DNA from: JAGOBX01 sp017999075 [NCBI: Candidatus Babelota bacterium]
Lineage (GTDB): Bacteria; JAGOBX01
Assembly: GCA_017999075.1 (NCBI GenBank)
Contig: JAGOBX010000105.1
Location: forward strand, 1 to 9,474
DNA length: 9,474 nt
Direction of reading: 5' to 3'
Positions 1-7,080 of the stretch are shown here, in pieces. The position numbers were made by a program, and so were the translations under genes. The notes under the pieces were generated by a model. It was not told the DNA's origin. It saw only the letters and a list, made by a program, of their open reading frames with translations, and did not search any database. Numbering within the stretch: the stretch's first letter is position 1; each line of letters begins with the position of its first letter.

Positions 1-449
1 CAGTCAGGACGTTCTTTCAATAATTTTTCTGTTTCTTCTTTTGTGTAAAATGACCCTACAGGTTTGGTTGGATCTTTGTAATCAGGGTCATCAGCGCTTA
101 CAAGAACCTGATTTACTATCGCTGCTACAGGCAGCGGCATTTTTTCTTCCCAAAGCAAATTTGTCAATACCTGTTCAAACATATAACCTATTAATCCTTG
201 AGTCATAGCTCCGGCCATTTCAAGCGGAAGAGCAGGGGTTTCTTTACAAGCTTCAAACTGAAGCAGCAGGTTACCAACCTGCGGACCATTACCATGAGTT
301 ATAACAAGCCTATGCCCGGCTTTCAACAAACTTACAAGTTGTTTGCATGTTATATACACATTTCTGAACTGTTCTTCAGCAGTTCCTTTTTCATCTGCCT
401 GTTTAATGGCATTTCCGCCTAACGCAACTAATATTGTTTTTCGCGCCAT
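1..449 (-). CDS. arcC: Carbamate kinase, N-terminal 149 residues (cut by window start)
   Basis: Carbamate kinase transfers phosphate between carbamoyl phosphate and ADP, giving ATP plus carbamate (then NH3 and CO2). It is usually the ATP-yielding last step of arginine deiminase, agmatine or allantoin/purine breakdown in the cytoplasm. Visible family motifs are the amino-acid-kinase glycine loop ALGGNA at residues 9-14, THGNGPQVGN at 51-60, GAMTQGLIGYM at 80-90 and DPTKPVGSFY at 126-135, the last a hallmark of carbamate kinase rather than other amino acid kinases. The start ATG (447-449) has a perfect AAGGAGG ribosome site (460-466) ten bases upstream. The family is about 310 residues, so roughly half is present; the rest lies beyond base 1. 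It is the last visible gene of a minus-strand series, 52 bases after panC with no terminator between. No other arginine or purine catabolism gene is visible, so the pathway it serves cannot be told. Identification is firm. Confidence 0.95.
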   Translation of the reverse strand, partial: MARKTILVALGGNAIKQADEKGTAEEQFRNVYITCKQLVSLLKAGHRLVITHGNGPQVGNLLLQFEACKETPALPLEMAGAMTQGLIGYMFEQVLTNLLWEEKMPLPVAAIVNQVLVSADDPDYKDPTKPVGSFYTKEETEKLLKERPD

Positions 450-459
450 ACTTGTTTAT

Positions 460-466
460 CCTCCTT
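460..466 (-). promoter_or_regulatory. Strong Shine-Dalgarno of carbamate kinase
   Basis: The minus strand reads AAGGAGG, the full anti-16S complement, ten bases before the carbamate kinase ATG. It is the best ribosome site in the window and fixes that start. It suggests arcC is translated independently of panC upstream. Confidence 0.85.
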
Positions 467-501
467 AAAATTTTATTTTTTTATATTAATAATAACAAGT
501 T

Positions 502-1350
502 TTAGCCAACTATCATATTGTCTATCAATCTGACTTTTCCTATTTTCGCAGCAATCAAAAGATAACATTTTTCATTTATTTCAACAGGTTCCTCAAAAGT
601 TTTACAATTTCTGCAAGCTATGTAATCCAGTTTGATTTCTTTGAATTTTCGAATATGCTTTTCAAGTTTCAATATTACGCTTTTAACATTAACGTGCTTG
701 CCGCAGCCGAATAATTGTTTTCCTGATTTTAAAGTTTTGTTCAATTCAATTGCAAGTTTATAATCTTCTTCGCTGAGTTTAACGTTTCTTGAACTTAACG
801 CCAATCCATTTTTATCCCGAATAACAGGCATAATTTTTATTTTACAGAAAAAATTCAAATCTTCACGCATCTTTAATAATATCACAGCCTGCTGAGCATC
901 TTTTTGTCCAAGATACATTACATCCGGCATAACTATATTTATCAATTTAGCTACTACTGTTGTAACACCGCGGAAATGAGTCGGTCTGAACTCTCCTTCA
1001 AGAACTTTGGAAATTTTCTCTACTTCAACATAACTCAAATAATTAACCGGATACATTTCTTTCGAAGATGGATAAAATATATAGTCTGCCCCTGCTTCTT
1101 CGGCCAGTTTTTCATCACGCTTATAATCGCGCGGATATGAATCAAAATCTTCGTTAGGAGCAAATTGTGCAGGGTTAACGAATATTGACAGTATTGTAAC
1201 GTCATTTTCACTTACTGATTTTTTCAGAAGAGAAATATGTCCATCGTGAAGATATCCCATTGTAGGAACAAATCCTATAGTTTTACCGCTTAATCTTAAT
1301 TTTTTAGCAAGAATCTGCATCTGCTTGGCAGTTTTTATTGATTTCATCAT
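502..1350 (-). CDS. panC: Pantothenate synthetase (pantoate-beta-alanine ligase)
   Basis: PanC condenses pantoate and beta-alanine with ATP, via a pantoyl-adenylate, to make pantothenate (vitamin B5), the precursor of coenzyme A. From the ATG at 1348-1350 it is 282 residues, normal for the family. Landmarks are all present: VPTMG at 28-32 followed by the nucleotide-binding HDGH (H35, H38), SIFVNPAQF at 55-63, PNEDFDSYPRD at 65-75, FRPTHFRG at 121-128, GQKDAQQ at 148-154 with the catalytic-type lysine K150, LSSRN at 185-189, and the C-terminal KVRLIDN at 272-278. A longer reading from a TTG at 1374 is possible, but the ATG at 1350 is preferred: it has AAGGCGG eight bases upstream, and the extra residues do not resemble the family N-terminus. 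The second ATG at 1347 is also possible. The gene follows the exported protein by 26 bases and precedes arcC by 52. No panB, panD or panE is adjacent. It appears intact. Confidence 0.96.
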   Translation of the reverse strand: MMKSIKTAKQMQILAKKLRLSGKTIGFVPTMGYLHDGHISLLKKSVSENDVTILSIFVNPAQFAPNEDFDSYPRDYKRDEKLAEEAGADYIFYPSSKEMYPVNYLSYVEVEKISKVLEGEFRPTHFRGVTTVVAKLINIVMPDVMYLGQKDAQQAVILLKMREDLNFFCKIKIMPVIRDKNGLALSSRNVKLSEEDYKLAIELNKTLKSGKQLFGCGKHVNVKSVILKLEKHIRKFKEIKLDYIACRNCKTFEEPVEINEKCYLLIAAKIGKVRLIDNMIVG

Positions 1351-1376
1351 TATTGTTTCCGCCTTTCCAAACAAGT

Positions 1377-1865
1377 TTATTCCGCAGAAATAAACTTGCT
1401 TATTTCTGGTTCGATTGCATTCGCATAACCAGCAATGTATCCGACCGATTCTATAACCTGTTCAAGCTGCGCGTATGCAGCATTAATTTTTATATAATAA
1501 TTCACATAATTTTTATCATCAGTGTATATTGAAAACGATCCTAAATTTCCTTCATCATCATTACGTTGTAATAGATATTTTAATAAACCTGATGTAAAGG
1601 ATTTATTGCTTGATGCTACTGTGGTTCCAATTGAAATTGTTTGCATTTCATCAGATTTAGTAAAAATAACCAAAACTGACCATGCTGCCGGCCAATCAGG
1701 AAGTTTTAAGGAAACATTCCACATTGTGTCCCCGGTAGAAGATAAAAAATTATATCCTGTTTCCTCATATTCTCTTAAATATTTATCAACCTGAGAATTT
1801 GTCAAAGCAAAACAGCTGGATGATAAAATCAACAAAATAAACATTACAAAAATTTTTTTTTTCAT
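1377..1865 (-). CDS. Small exported protein, possibly YbjN/CesT-chaperone-like fold
   Basis: This is a 162-residue protein of unknown function. A signal peptide is clear: lysines at 2-4, a hydrophobic core at 5-14, then SSSCFA-L, with likely cleavage after A20. C18 lacks a leucine at -3, so a lipoprotein is less likely. The mature part has alternating strand-like stretches (MWNVSLKL, AWSVLVIFT, TISIGTTV), then a helix-like FTSGLLKYLLQ, FSIYTDD, YYIKI and a final helix (YAQLEQVIESVGYIAGYANAIE). This order, with a strand after a G-x-F segment and a closing helix followed by 'EPEI', recalls the YbjN and type III secretion chaperone folds; that is inference only. The start ATG (1863-1865) follows AGGAAGGTG five bases upstream. 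It heads the panC-arcC operon, but nothing ties it to pantothenate synthesis. The first codons contain a run of ten A residues. Confidence 0.85.
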   Translation of the reverse strand: MKKKIFVMFILLILSSSCFALTNSQVDKYLREYEETGYNFLSSTGDTMWNVSLKLPDWPAAWSVLVIFTKSDEMQTISIGTTVASSNKSFTSGLLKYLLQRNDDEGNLGSFSIYTDDKNYVNYYIKINAAYAQLEQVIESVGYIAGYANAIEPEISKFISAE

Positions 1866-1905
1866 ATAAACACCTTCCTAAAATTAATTAAATTTAATAA
1901 TATAT

Positions 1906-1933
1906 ATTATATTAACCCAAAAAATGCAATAAA
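1906..1933 (-). promoter_or_regulatory. Putative promoter of the exported protein-panC-arcC operon
   Basis: On the minus strand a perfect -10 TATAAT (1906-1911) lies 16 bases after a weak -35 TTTATT (1928-1933). An alternative pairing is TTGCAT (1924-1929) with TATATA (1901-1906), spacer 17. Transcription would start near 1899, leaving a leader of about 33 bases with the ribosome site at 1871-1879. The surroundings are so AT-rich that the -10 alone is weak evidence. Confidence 0.4.
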
Positions 1934-2127
1934 GTTTTCTGCTTTTCAGTAAAAATCCATATAATGAAAAGGTTTATGCATTATTGAATTCTAATATATT
2001 TTTATTATTTGCTCGCTGTTAATTTTTTCTTATCTTAATAATATATATTTGAAGATTATTTTCCGTTTGTTTTTTTATTTTTTGAAACCGATAATTTTAA
2101 AAAAACTAAAAAAAAACAAAATTATGC

Positions 2128-2156
2128 TTGAATTTTCCGGAATTAGTTTGTATAAT
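2128..2156 (+). promoter_or_regulatory. Sigma-70-type promoter of the chemoreceptor gene
   Basis: TTGAAT at 2128-2133 and a perfect TATAAT at 2151-2156 are separated by exactly 17 bases, the best promoter match in the window. Transcription should begin near 2163. The spacer contains the 8-base palindrome TTCCGGAA (2135-2142), a GC-containing island in AT-rich DNA that could be an operator half or chance. The implied leader to the ATG at 2282 is about 120 bases. Confidence 0.7.
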
Positions 2157-2162
2157 TCATTA

Positions 2163-2184
2163 TAATTAAAATTTGTTTTAATTA
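2163..2184 (+). repeat. AT-rich inverted repeat at the predicted transcript 5' end
   Basis: Arms TAATTAAAA (2163-2171) and TTTTAATTA (2176-2184) are perfect 9-base complements around a TTTG loop. The repeat begins at the expected transcription start, so the mRNA would open with a hairpin. Such 5' hairpins can protect mRNA, but the stem has no G-C pair and AT-rich DNA makes such repeats by chance. The function is unknown. Confidence 0.5.
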
Positions 2185-2238
2185 AATGTCAGTTTTCGGG
2201 AAACATTCCCTTTATAGCCAAAAACCATTCTGACATTT
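2184..2238 (+). promoter_or_regulatory. Structured leader element with nested inverted repeats
   Basis: AAATGTCAG (2184-2192) and CTGACATTT (2230-2238) are perfect 9-base complements. Inside, GGGAA (2198-2202) can pair with TTCCC (2206-2210) over an ACA loop. Alternatively GTTTT-GG (2192-2199) can pair with CC-AAAAC (2218-2225) with one mismatch, extending the outer stem. The two inner pairings share bases and exclude each other. The right arm is followed by TTTTTC, so the outer stem has a weak terminator-like shape. A 15-codon ORF (2186-2233) starts in the left arm and stops in the right arm but has no ribosome site. I do not recognise a known riboswitch, and it does not fit the c-di-GMP (GEMM) consensus often found before chemoreceptors. 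Confidence 0.45.
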
Positions 2239-2281
2239 TTCATTTCACTTTTTCATAGTTTAAAATATGGAGTTTTATAAA

Positions 2282-4621
2282 ATGAAATTAAATTTAAATA
2301 CAAAATTAATCGGCAGTTTTTGTTTGATAGCATCAATAACTTTACTGGTCGGAATAATTTCTTATGCAAGCATTTCTACTATTGGAAAAAGCATAAATAT
2401 TTTAGTTAATAAAAGTTTTCCGGGATTAGAAAATATTCTTGTTGTAACAAAAGAACTCGAAACTGTAAGAGTAGCTATGAGAACCCTGTTAAATCCTAAT
2501 TTATCTTTAGAAGAAAGAGAACGTCAAATCTCAAACATTACTAAATCAAGAGAAACTTACAAAACAGCTTTTGAAAAATATGATAAAATTGAAAAAAATC
2601 CTGAAATGTCCAAAGTATGGAATGATGCAAAATCTATTATAAATGAATGGAGAGAGGCAAACAATAAAATTTTAGAATATAACAAACAGCTTATAGAACT
2701 TGACATTCTTAATCCTATGGGATTAAACAGAAACCTTGAAAAATTTACTAAGGACCATTACAAACTTTTTTCAGAAATTTTAAACTCAATACAGTCCCGG
2801 TCTGTTTTTGAAGGAGGCGAAGATCATACTTTATGCAATTTCGGAAAATGGATTGCCGTATACAAAACAAAAAATGAAACAATTAATAACAGTCTTAAAG
2901 AAATTGTTGATTATCATCATAAATTTCATTCAAGCGTAAAAAACATTAAAGATTGTATCAGGAAAGGTAATATGGACGCAGCTGTAAAAATCTTCAAATA
3001 TGAAACTAAACCTGATGCAGAAAATGTTTTTAAACATTTTAACATTATCAATGAAGAATCTCAAAAAGCAGTAGAATTATTCAATCAAATGAGTTATCAA
3101 AGTATGGTTGTAACACGCGAATATCAGTTAAAAGCGTGGAATTTGATAAATACTTTAGTTAAATACGAAGAAAACTTTGCTGTAAACGAATCGAAATCTG
3201 CTGAAAGAATACAGACGCAAAGCAAGATGATTTCTTTTGCAATGATAACCGCCGCTGTAATTTTTTCATTATTTTTTGGATTTATCATTTCCAAATCAAT
3301 AACAAAACCTATTTATAAAATAGTTGAAATAATGAATAAAGTGTCCGGCGGAGATTTTACAGTTAAATGCGGCATAAAAACAAACGATGAACTTGAAAAA
3401 CTCGGGTCAAGTATTGATTCAACCATAACCGCATTAGCTGCTCTGATTTCAGAAATAAAATCTGCTTCAGATAAAATAAAAGATTCAAGCTGTATTCTTG
3501 AAGAGAAAGTGCAGCATATAGCTTCTTCTTCTCAGGAAACAGCGTCAAGCGTAGAAGAAACTTCATCTACAATAGAACAATTCAGTTCTAATTTGCAGAA
3601 TGTTACTGAAAATGTAGAAATACAGGCATCCGCAGTAACTCAAACAGTTTCTTCAGCTGCCCAGATGTCAAGTTCTGTAAAAAATGTAAGTTCTTCTACC
3701 ATAGAAGTTAACAATTCCGTAAATCAGACTTCAGCTGCTATTGAAGAAATGACTGCAAGCATTTCTGCTATAACAGATAATATAAACGTAGTTAACAGTA
3801 AGGCAAAAGAAAGCGGAGCAACTGCTAATGAAAGCAAGCAGTCTGTTTTCAGATCAAATGAAGGCATAGAAAAAATACGATCAAGTATGCTTGAACTGGT
3901 AGGCGTAATTGAAGGACTCGGAACAAGCGCTGAAAACATAGGAAACATTGTAGAAGTAATCAACGATATTTCAGAACAAACAAATTTGCTTGCTTTGAAT
4001 GCTGCTATTGAAGCAGCCCGCGCAGGAGAACACGGAAAAGGATTTGCCGTAGTTGCTGATGAAGTCAGGAAACTTGCTGAACGCAGTTCCAGATCAACGA
4101 AAGAAATAGCAGCTATTATTCAGAATATTCAAACAGAAACCAAAAAATCTGTAATATCTACAAGAGACAGCTCAAAATTTGCCGAAGAAGGAGTTAAACT
4201 TTCAAAAGATGTTGAAAATTCACTTGAAAACATAGTAAAAAAAGTTCAGGAAATAATAAATTTAATTATTCAGGTTGCACAGTCTATGAATGAACAAAAT
4301 ACTACCAGCCATCAAATAATTAGACAAGTTGAAAATATCCAGTCTATAACTAACAAAGTTACACTGGCTGCCAATGAACAGGAAACCGGAATTAATGAAA
4401 TTGTAAAAGAAATGGAAAATGTTGACAGGATAACATCACAAATCAAAACAGCAATGATTGAACAAAAAACCGGAGTTGAACAGATTAATCTCGCTATGTC
4501 TCAAATTAATCAAGCTGCTCAGGAAAACGCAAAAAACTCTGAAGAACTTCAGGTTGAAGCAGATAATTTAAAAAATATTTCCAATAATTTAAGCAAATCA
4601 ATATCTTTTTTTAAAGTTTAA
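2282..4621 (+). CDS. Methyl-accepting chemotaxis protein with CZB-like zinc-binding sensor
   Basis: This inner-membrane chemoreceptor would control CheA through CheW to steer motility. Numbering is from the ATG at 2282 (779 residues). That start is chosen because GGAG (2269-2272) lies nine bases before it; the ATG at 2267 has no ribosome site and overlaps the GGAG. Order: TM1 about 8-30; a helical extracytoplasmic domain about 31-316; TM2 about 317-338; HAMP about 339-390; a long signalling coiled coil to the end. The tip is classical ([18 protein letters not shown] at 566-583, then [13 protein letters not shown]). The sensor contains H159, C185-x-FGKW (187-190) and HHKFH (212-216), matching the H...CxxGxW...HxxxH zinc ligands of CZB domains. 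Methylation-type QET/EET sites are seen near 418-433. No CheR-binding WxxF tail is present. It has its own promoter and terminator, and no che genes are nearby, so it looks like an orphan receptor gene. Confidence 0.95.
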   Translation: MKLNLNTKLIGSFCLIASITLLVGIISYASISTIGKSINILVNKSFPGLENILVVTKELETVRVAMRTLLNPNLSLEERERQISNITKSRETYKTAFEKYDKIEKNPEMSKVWNDAKSIINEWREANNKILEYNKQLIELDILNPMGLNRNLEKFTKDHYKLFSEILNSIQSRSVFEGGEDHTLCNFGKWIAVYKTKNETINNSLKEIVDYHHKFHSSVKNIKDCIRKGNMDAAVKIFKYETKPDAENVFKHFNIINEESQKAVELFNQMSYQSMVVTREYQLKAWNLINTLVKYEENFAVNESKSAERIQTQSKMISFAMITAAVIFSLFFGFIISKSITKPIYKIVEIMNKVSGGDFTVKCGIKTNDELEKLGSSIDSTITALAALISEIKSASDKIKDSSCILEEKVQHIASSSQETASSVEETSSTIEQFSSNLQNVTENVEIQASAVTQTVSSAAQMSSSVKNVSSSTIEVNNSVNQTSAAIEEMTASISAITDNINVVNSKAKESGATANESKQSVFRSNEGIEKIRSSMLELVGVIEGLGTSAENIGNIVEVINDISEQTNLLALNAAIEAARAGEHGKGFAVVADEVRKLAERSSRSTKEIAAIIQNIQTETKKSVISTRDSSKFAEEGVKLSKDVENSLENIVKKVQEIINLIIQVAQSMNEQNTTSHQIIRQVENIQSITNKVTLAANEQETGINEIVKEMENVDRITSQIKTAMIEQKTGVEQINLAMSQINQAAQENAKNSEELQVEADNLKNISNNLSKSISFFKV

Positions 4622-4623
4622 CA

Positions 4624-4667
4624 AAAGACTGGCCTGTTTTAAAAACTGAACAGGCCTGTCTTTTTTT
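4624..4667 (+). terminator. Strong intrinsic terminator after the chemoreceptor
   Basis: Arms AAAGAC-T-GGCCTGTT (4624-4638) and AACAGGCC-T-GTCTTT (4649-4663) pair over 14 base pairs with a single T-T mismatch and a 10-base loop, followed by a T run to 4667. It starts three bases after the stop codon. It separates the chemoreceptor from the next unit, so the downstream genes need their own promoter. Confidence 0.93.
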
Positions 4668-4693
4668 ATTATTTACTCATAATTTAAAAAACA

Positions 4694-4721
4694 TTGATTT
4701 TTAATAGTTATTATTTATAAT
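4694..4721 (+). promoter_or_regulatory. Promoter of the secreted protein operon, very close to the ATG
   Basis: TTGATT (4694-4699) and a perfect TATAAT (4716-4721) are 16 bases apart. Transcription would start about 4728, only some four bases before the ATG at 4732, and no Shine-Dalgarno is visible. If this promoter is used, the mRNA is essentially leaderless. No better promoter is seen between the terminator and the gene. Confidence 0.55.
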
Positions 4722-4725
4722 AACT
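4706..4725 (+). repeat. Inverted repeat over the -10 box
   Basis: AGTTATTA (4706-4713) and TAATAACT (4718-4725) are perfect 8-base complements around TTTA. The repeat covers the -10 of the putative promoter, the usual position for a repressor operator. It is almost entirely A and T, so chance is a real alternative. Confidence 0.4.
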
Positions 4726-4731
4726 CATTAA

Positions 4732-7080
4732 ATGAAAAAAAAATTTATTTTCGGTTTATTATTTGTATTGTTATCATTGATTCAATTAAAAAACGGCGAA
4801 TGTATCCCATATAATATCCGTATAAACAATTCTATAAGAAATGTTATATCCGCAGTCAATCCTGTTATCACATGGAGTTCAGCAGACACATATTCGCATA
4901 TAAATATCCAAATTTCAAATACTTCTGATTTTTCTTCAAATTATATTGATTCTTCAATCGCGTATTCATTAAATTTTATTGAAATAAAAACAGTTTTAAA
5001 TGATACGTATTACGTGCGTATCAGGACTTCTCAAAACAGTTTAAATTATACTGACTGGTCTGATACAGACAATACTGATTATTTCATACTTAACTTAAAA
5101 TTTACTGATTTAATTATAAATACCGATACTTTTACTCATAAAAGCAGAATAACATTAACCTGGTTGTTGGAAAAACCGGATTTACAGGTTTTTCAAACTA
5201 AATACGCAATTTATTCAAAAAAAAACTATTCTGCAGACTGGACAGACTCGACTGGTGAAATAGTTTCTATAGATTATGCCGGTTTAATAATTTTTCCTGA
5301 CAGCGGAATATACAACATAAAATTAATATTAACCGATAATTTCGGCAATAAAACCGAATGTATCCCAAACTTAACGGTAATTTATGATACTGCTGATTTT
5401 ACAATTCCTCAGCTTATTAATATTTCTTATACAACTCCATTATCTTATACAGACACCATATTTCAGATCACTTCCATGGTTTATGATTCATCCTTATTAA
5501 ACAATGCAGAACTAATTCTGAGTTCAAACGAAAACGAACTTCATAAAACAAGCATTACTCCTTTAAATAATGCTTTCTTTTCTAAAACAATAACAGGTCT
5601 GAACTTATTGCCATATCAGTTTTTATATGTATCAATAAAATTTTCAGATGAATACGAAAATTCATTGCTTATATCCGACAGTATTCAAATCCACAATTTT
5701 ATTTATGATTTCATCGGTCCTCAAATAACAACATATCCTGAAATAACAGATGCAATAATACAAAATCCAAATTATGAATTAACCGTTATTTCACAGGATA
5801 GCTCTGCAGTAAAATCAATGATTTTATGGATAAACGGGATTCAGACACTTGACACTTCATCTTCAGCTTGCATACTTAGTTTTACTGAATCAGATACAGG
5901 GATAATTAAAATAAAAGTACAATCATCAGATTATTACAATAATATTTCAGAAGCGGTATTTTATCTTAAAAAAAACACTTCCGCTAATGCAGATTCGGAA
6001 ATTGTTCCATATCTTACGAATCATTCATGGTTAGAAGAACTTCAAAACAGAAATGGAATACTGTATTCAATTCCTTCTTCGATAAAGTTGTATTTTAATT
6101 CAAAAGTATCAACTGATTCTCCAGCTGTTTATTTATACGATGAAGACGGTTTCATAAAACTTAATCCTGTACAATTGTCAGATACCTCTCTGGAATGCGT
6201 CTTAACCGGAATTCCAATAACCTCATGCGAAAATTATTACATAAAAATTTCCGGAACAGATTATAACAATATTAATTTTAATAATGAAGACAATAAAATT
6301 TATTTCAAACTTATGGGTTCATCTTCTTTACCTGTAGTTATAAACAAATCTTCAGTTGTGATGGAAATACCTCCGAATACATTTTCAGAACCTTACTGGA
6401 TAAACATTGAGAAACTCAACTATTCATCTTCTGATATTCAAACTGCATATCAATCTGACTCTTCAGTATCATATCTGAGAACCAGCAGCGAAAACATTTT
6501 AAAAATTGACGTTTATTCAAATCTATCAGTTAAATTGAATTCTCTAAATATGCCTGTAAAACTCGGGCTCAAATACTCTGATTCTGACAACAACGGAATT
6601 ATCGACGGCTCGAACAATCTTAACGAACAAAAACTTTACATATCATATCTTGATCCGGTTTCAAACCGTTTTGTCAAACCTGAAAACATTCAATATATTG
6701 ATTATGATTCAAATATCGCCTATATAACTTTATCTCATTTTTCTATATGGGCATTAAGTTATAATTCAGCCGGAAATTCTCTTGCAGAATCAGTTAAAAT
6801 TTATCCGTCAGGCAGATATGCTGTTATATCAGAAATTCAATTTTTAACCATAATGCTTCATTCTTCAGGCGGAATTTACGATTTCAAAATTTTTTCAAAA
6901 AACGGTTCTAAAATAAAACAATGGTCGCAAAACTTGCCTGCAGGAAATTTAACCGATACAGTCAAATACGATTTAACTGATTTAAATGGAAAAAAAATTA
7001 GAACAGGAACATACTTTTTAATGGTAAAATCAAATTTGACAGGTGAAGAGATTATTAAACCGTTTATAGTGGTAGAATAA
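4732..7080 (+). CDS. Large secreted multi-Ig protein with FlgD-Ig-like C-terminus
   Basis: This 782-residue exported protein of unknown function is probably on the cell surface or outside. MKKKFIFGLLFVLLSLIQ is a signal peptide; cleavage is likely near residues 22-24. The rest is beta-rich and low in cysteine. A fibronectin-III-like domain lies at about 25-120 (PVITW at 44-48, YYVRIRTS at 93-100, then W109). Further Ig-like units lie at about 121-218, 225-325 and 328-413. A Big_5-like unit lies at about 425-528 (IKLYFNSKV, then YYIKISGTDYNN). A segment at 535-675 has the VVMEIPPNTF pattern, a possible calcium loop DSDNNGIIDG (617-626) and a closing HFSIWAL. Residues 685-782 resemble a FlgD-Ig or type IX cargo tail (LNGKKIRTGTYFLMVKS, ending KPFIVVE). 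No enzymatic motif is seen. The start fits the signal peptide, although no ribosome site precedes it. Nine A residues follow the ATG. It heads the operon and overlaps the barrel gene by one base. Confidence 0.88.
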   Translation: MKKKFIFGLLFVLLSLIQLKNGECIPYNIRINNSIRNVISAVNPVITWSSADTYSHINIQISNTSDFSSNYIDSSIAYSLNFIEIKTVLNDTYYVRIRTSQNSLNYTDWSDTDNTDYFILNLKFTDLIINTDTFTHKSRITLTWLLEKPDLQVFQTKYAIYSKKNYSADWTDSTGEIVSIDYAGLIIFPDSGIYNIKLILTDNFGNKTECIPNLTVIYDTADFTIPQLINISYTTPLSYTDTIFQITSMVYDSSLLNNAELILSSNENELHKTSITPLNNAFFSKTITGLNLLPYQFLYVSIKFSDEYENSLLISDSIQIHNFIYDFIGPQITTYPEITDAIIQNPNYELTVISQDSSAVKSMILWINGIQTLDTSSSACILSFTESDTGIIKIKVQSSDYYNNISEAVFYLKKNTSANADSEIVPYLTNHSWLEELQNRNGILYSIPSSIKLYFNSKVSTDSPAVYLYDEDGFIKLNPVQLSDTSLECVLTGIPITSCENYYIKISGTDYNNINFNNEDNKIYFKLMGSSSLPVVINKSSVVMEIPPNTFSEPYWINIEKLNYSSSDIQTAYQSDSSVSYLRTSSENILKIDVYSNLSVKLNSLNMPVKLGLKYSDSDNNGIIDGSNNLNEQKLYISYLDPVSNRFVKPENIQYIDYDSNIAYITLSHFSIWALSYNSAGNSLAESVKIYPSGRYAVISEIQFLTIMLHSSGGIYDFKIFSKNGSKIKQWSQNLPAGNLTDTVKYDLTDLNGKKIRTGTYFLMVKSNLTGEEIIKPFIVVE

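Larger units (their letters stand above)
1866..2281. other. Divergent intergenic region, very AT-rich
   Basis: About 415 bases separate the minus operon from the chemoreceptor. The half near the minus gene holds its ribosome site and putative promoter. The stretch from about 1940 to 2120 is low-complexity A and T runs in which I see no gene, RNA or convincing signal. The last 155 bases hold the chemoreceptor promoter and a structured leader, described separately. Short ORFs here (for example 7 codons from 1964) have no ribosome site and no recognisable content. Confidence 0.7.

Noticed and set aside
198-422. 74-residue plus-strand frame opposite arcC, and similar frames opposite panC, the exported protein and the chemoreceptor
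   Set aside because: All lie antisense to genes identified by conserved motifs, have no ribosome site and show no family resemblance; they are shadow frames.
470-498. Minus-strand TTGTTA-17-TAAAAT between panC and arcC as a private arcC promoter
   Set aside because: Its transcription start would fall within the AAGGAGG ribosome site, and such matches are common in this A/T-rich gap.
2087-2094. ACCGATAA, 7 of 8 matches to the sigma-28 -10 element GCCGATAA, upstream of the chemoreceptor
   Set aside because: No TAAA-type -35 is found at 11-16 bases upstream, and a much better complete sigma-70-type promoter lies closer to the gene.
2184-2245. Leader hairpin as a true intrinsic terminator
   Set aside because: The outer stem is only 9 bp, mostly A-T, with a 37-base interior, so it would be a weak terminator; kept only as a possible regulatory fold.
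2267-2281. Upstream ATG giving a chemoreceptor five residues longer
   Set aside because: No ribosome site precedes it, and its own bases form the GGAG that best serves the ATG at 2282.
4797-5367. 13-base direct repeat CGAATGTATCCCA at 4797 and 5355 in the Ig-rich gene
   Set aside because: It encodes a similar ECIP tetrapeptide in two unlike contexts (end of the signal peptide and end of an Ig unit), and flanks do not match; probably chance.
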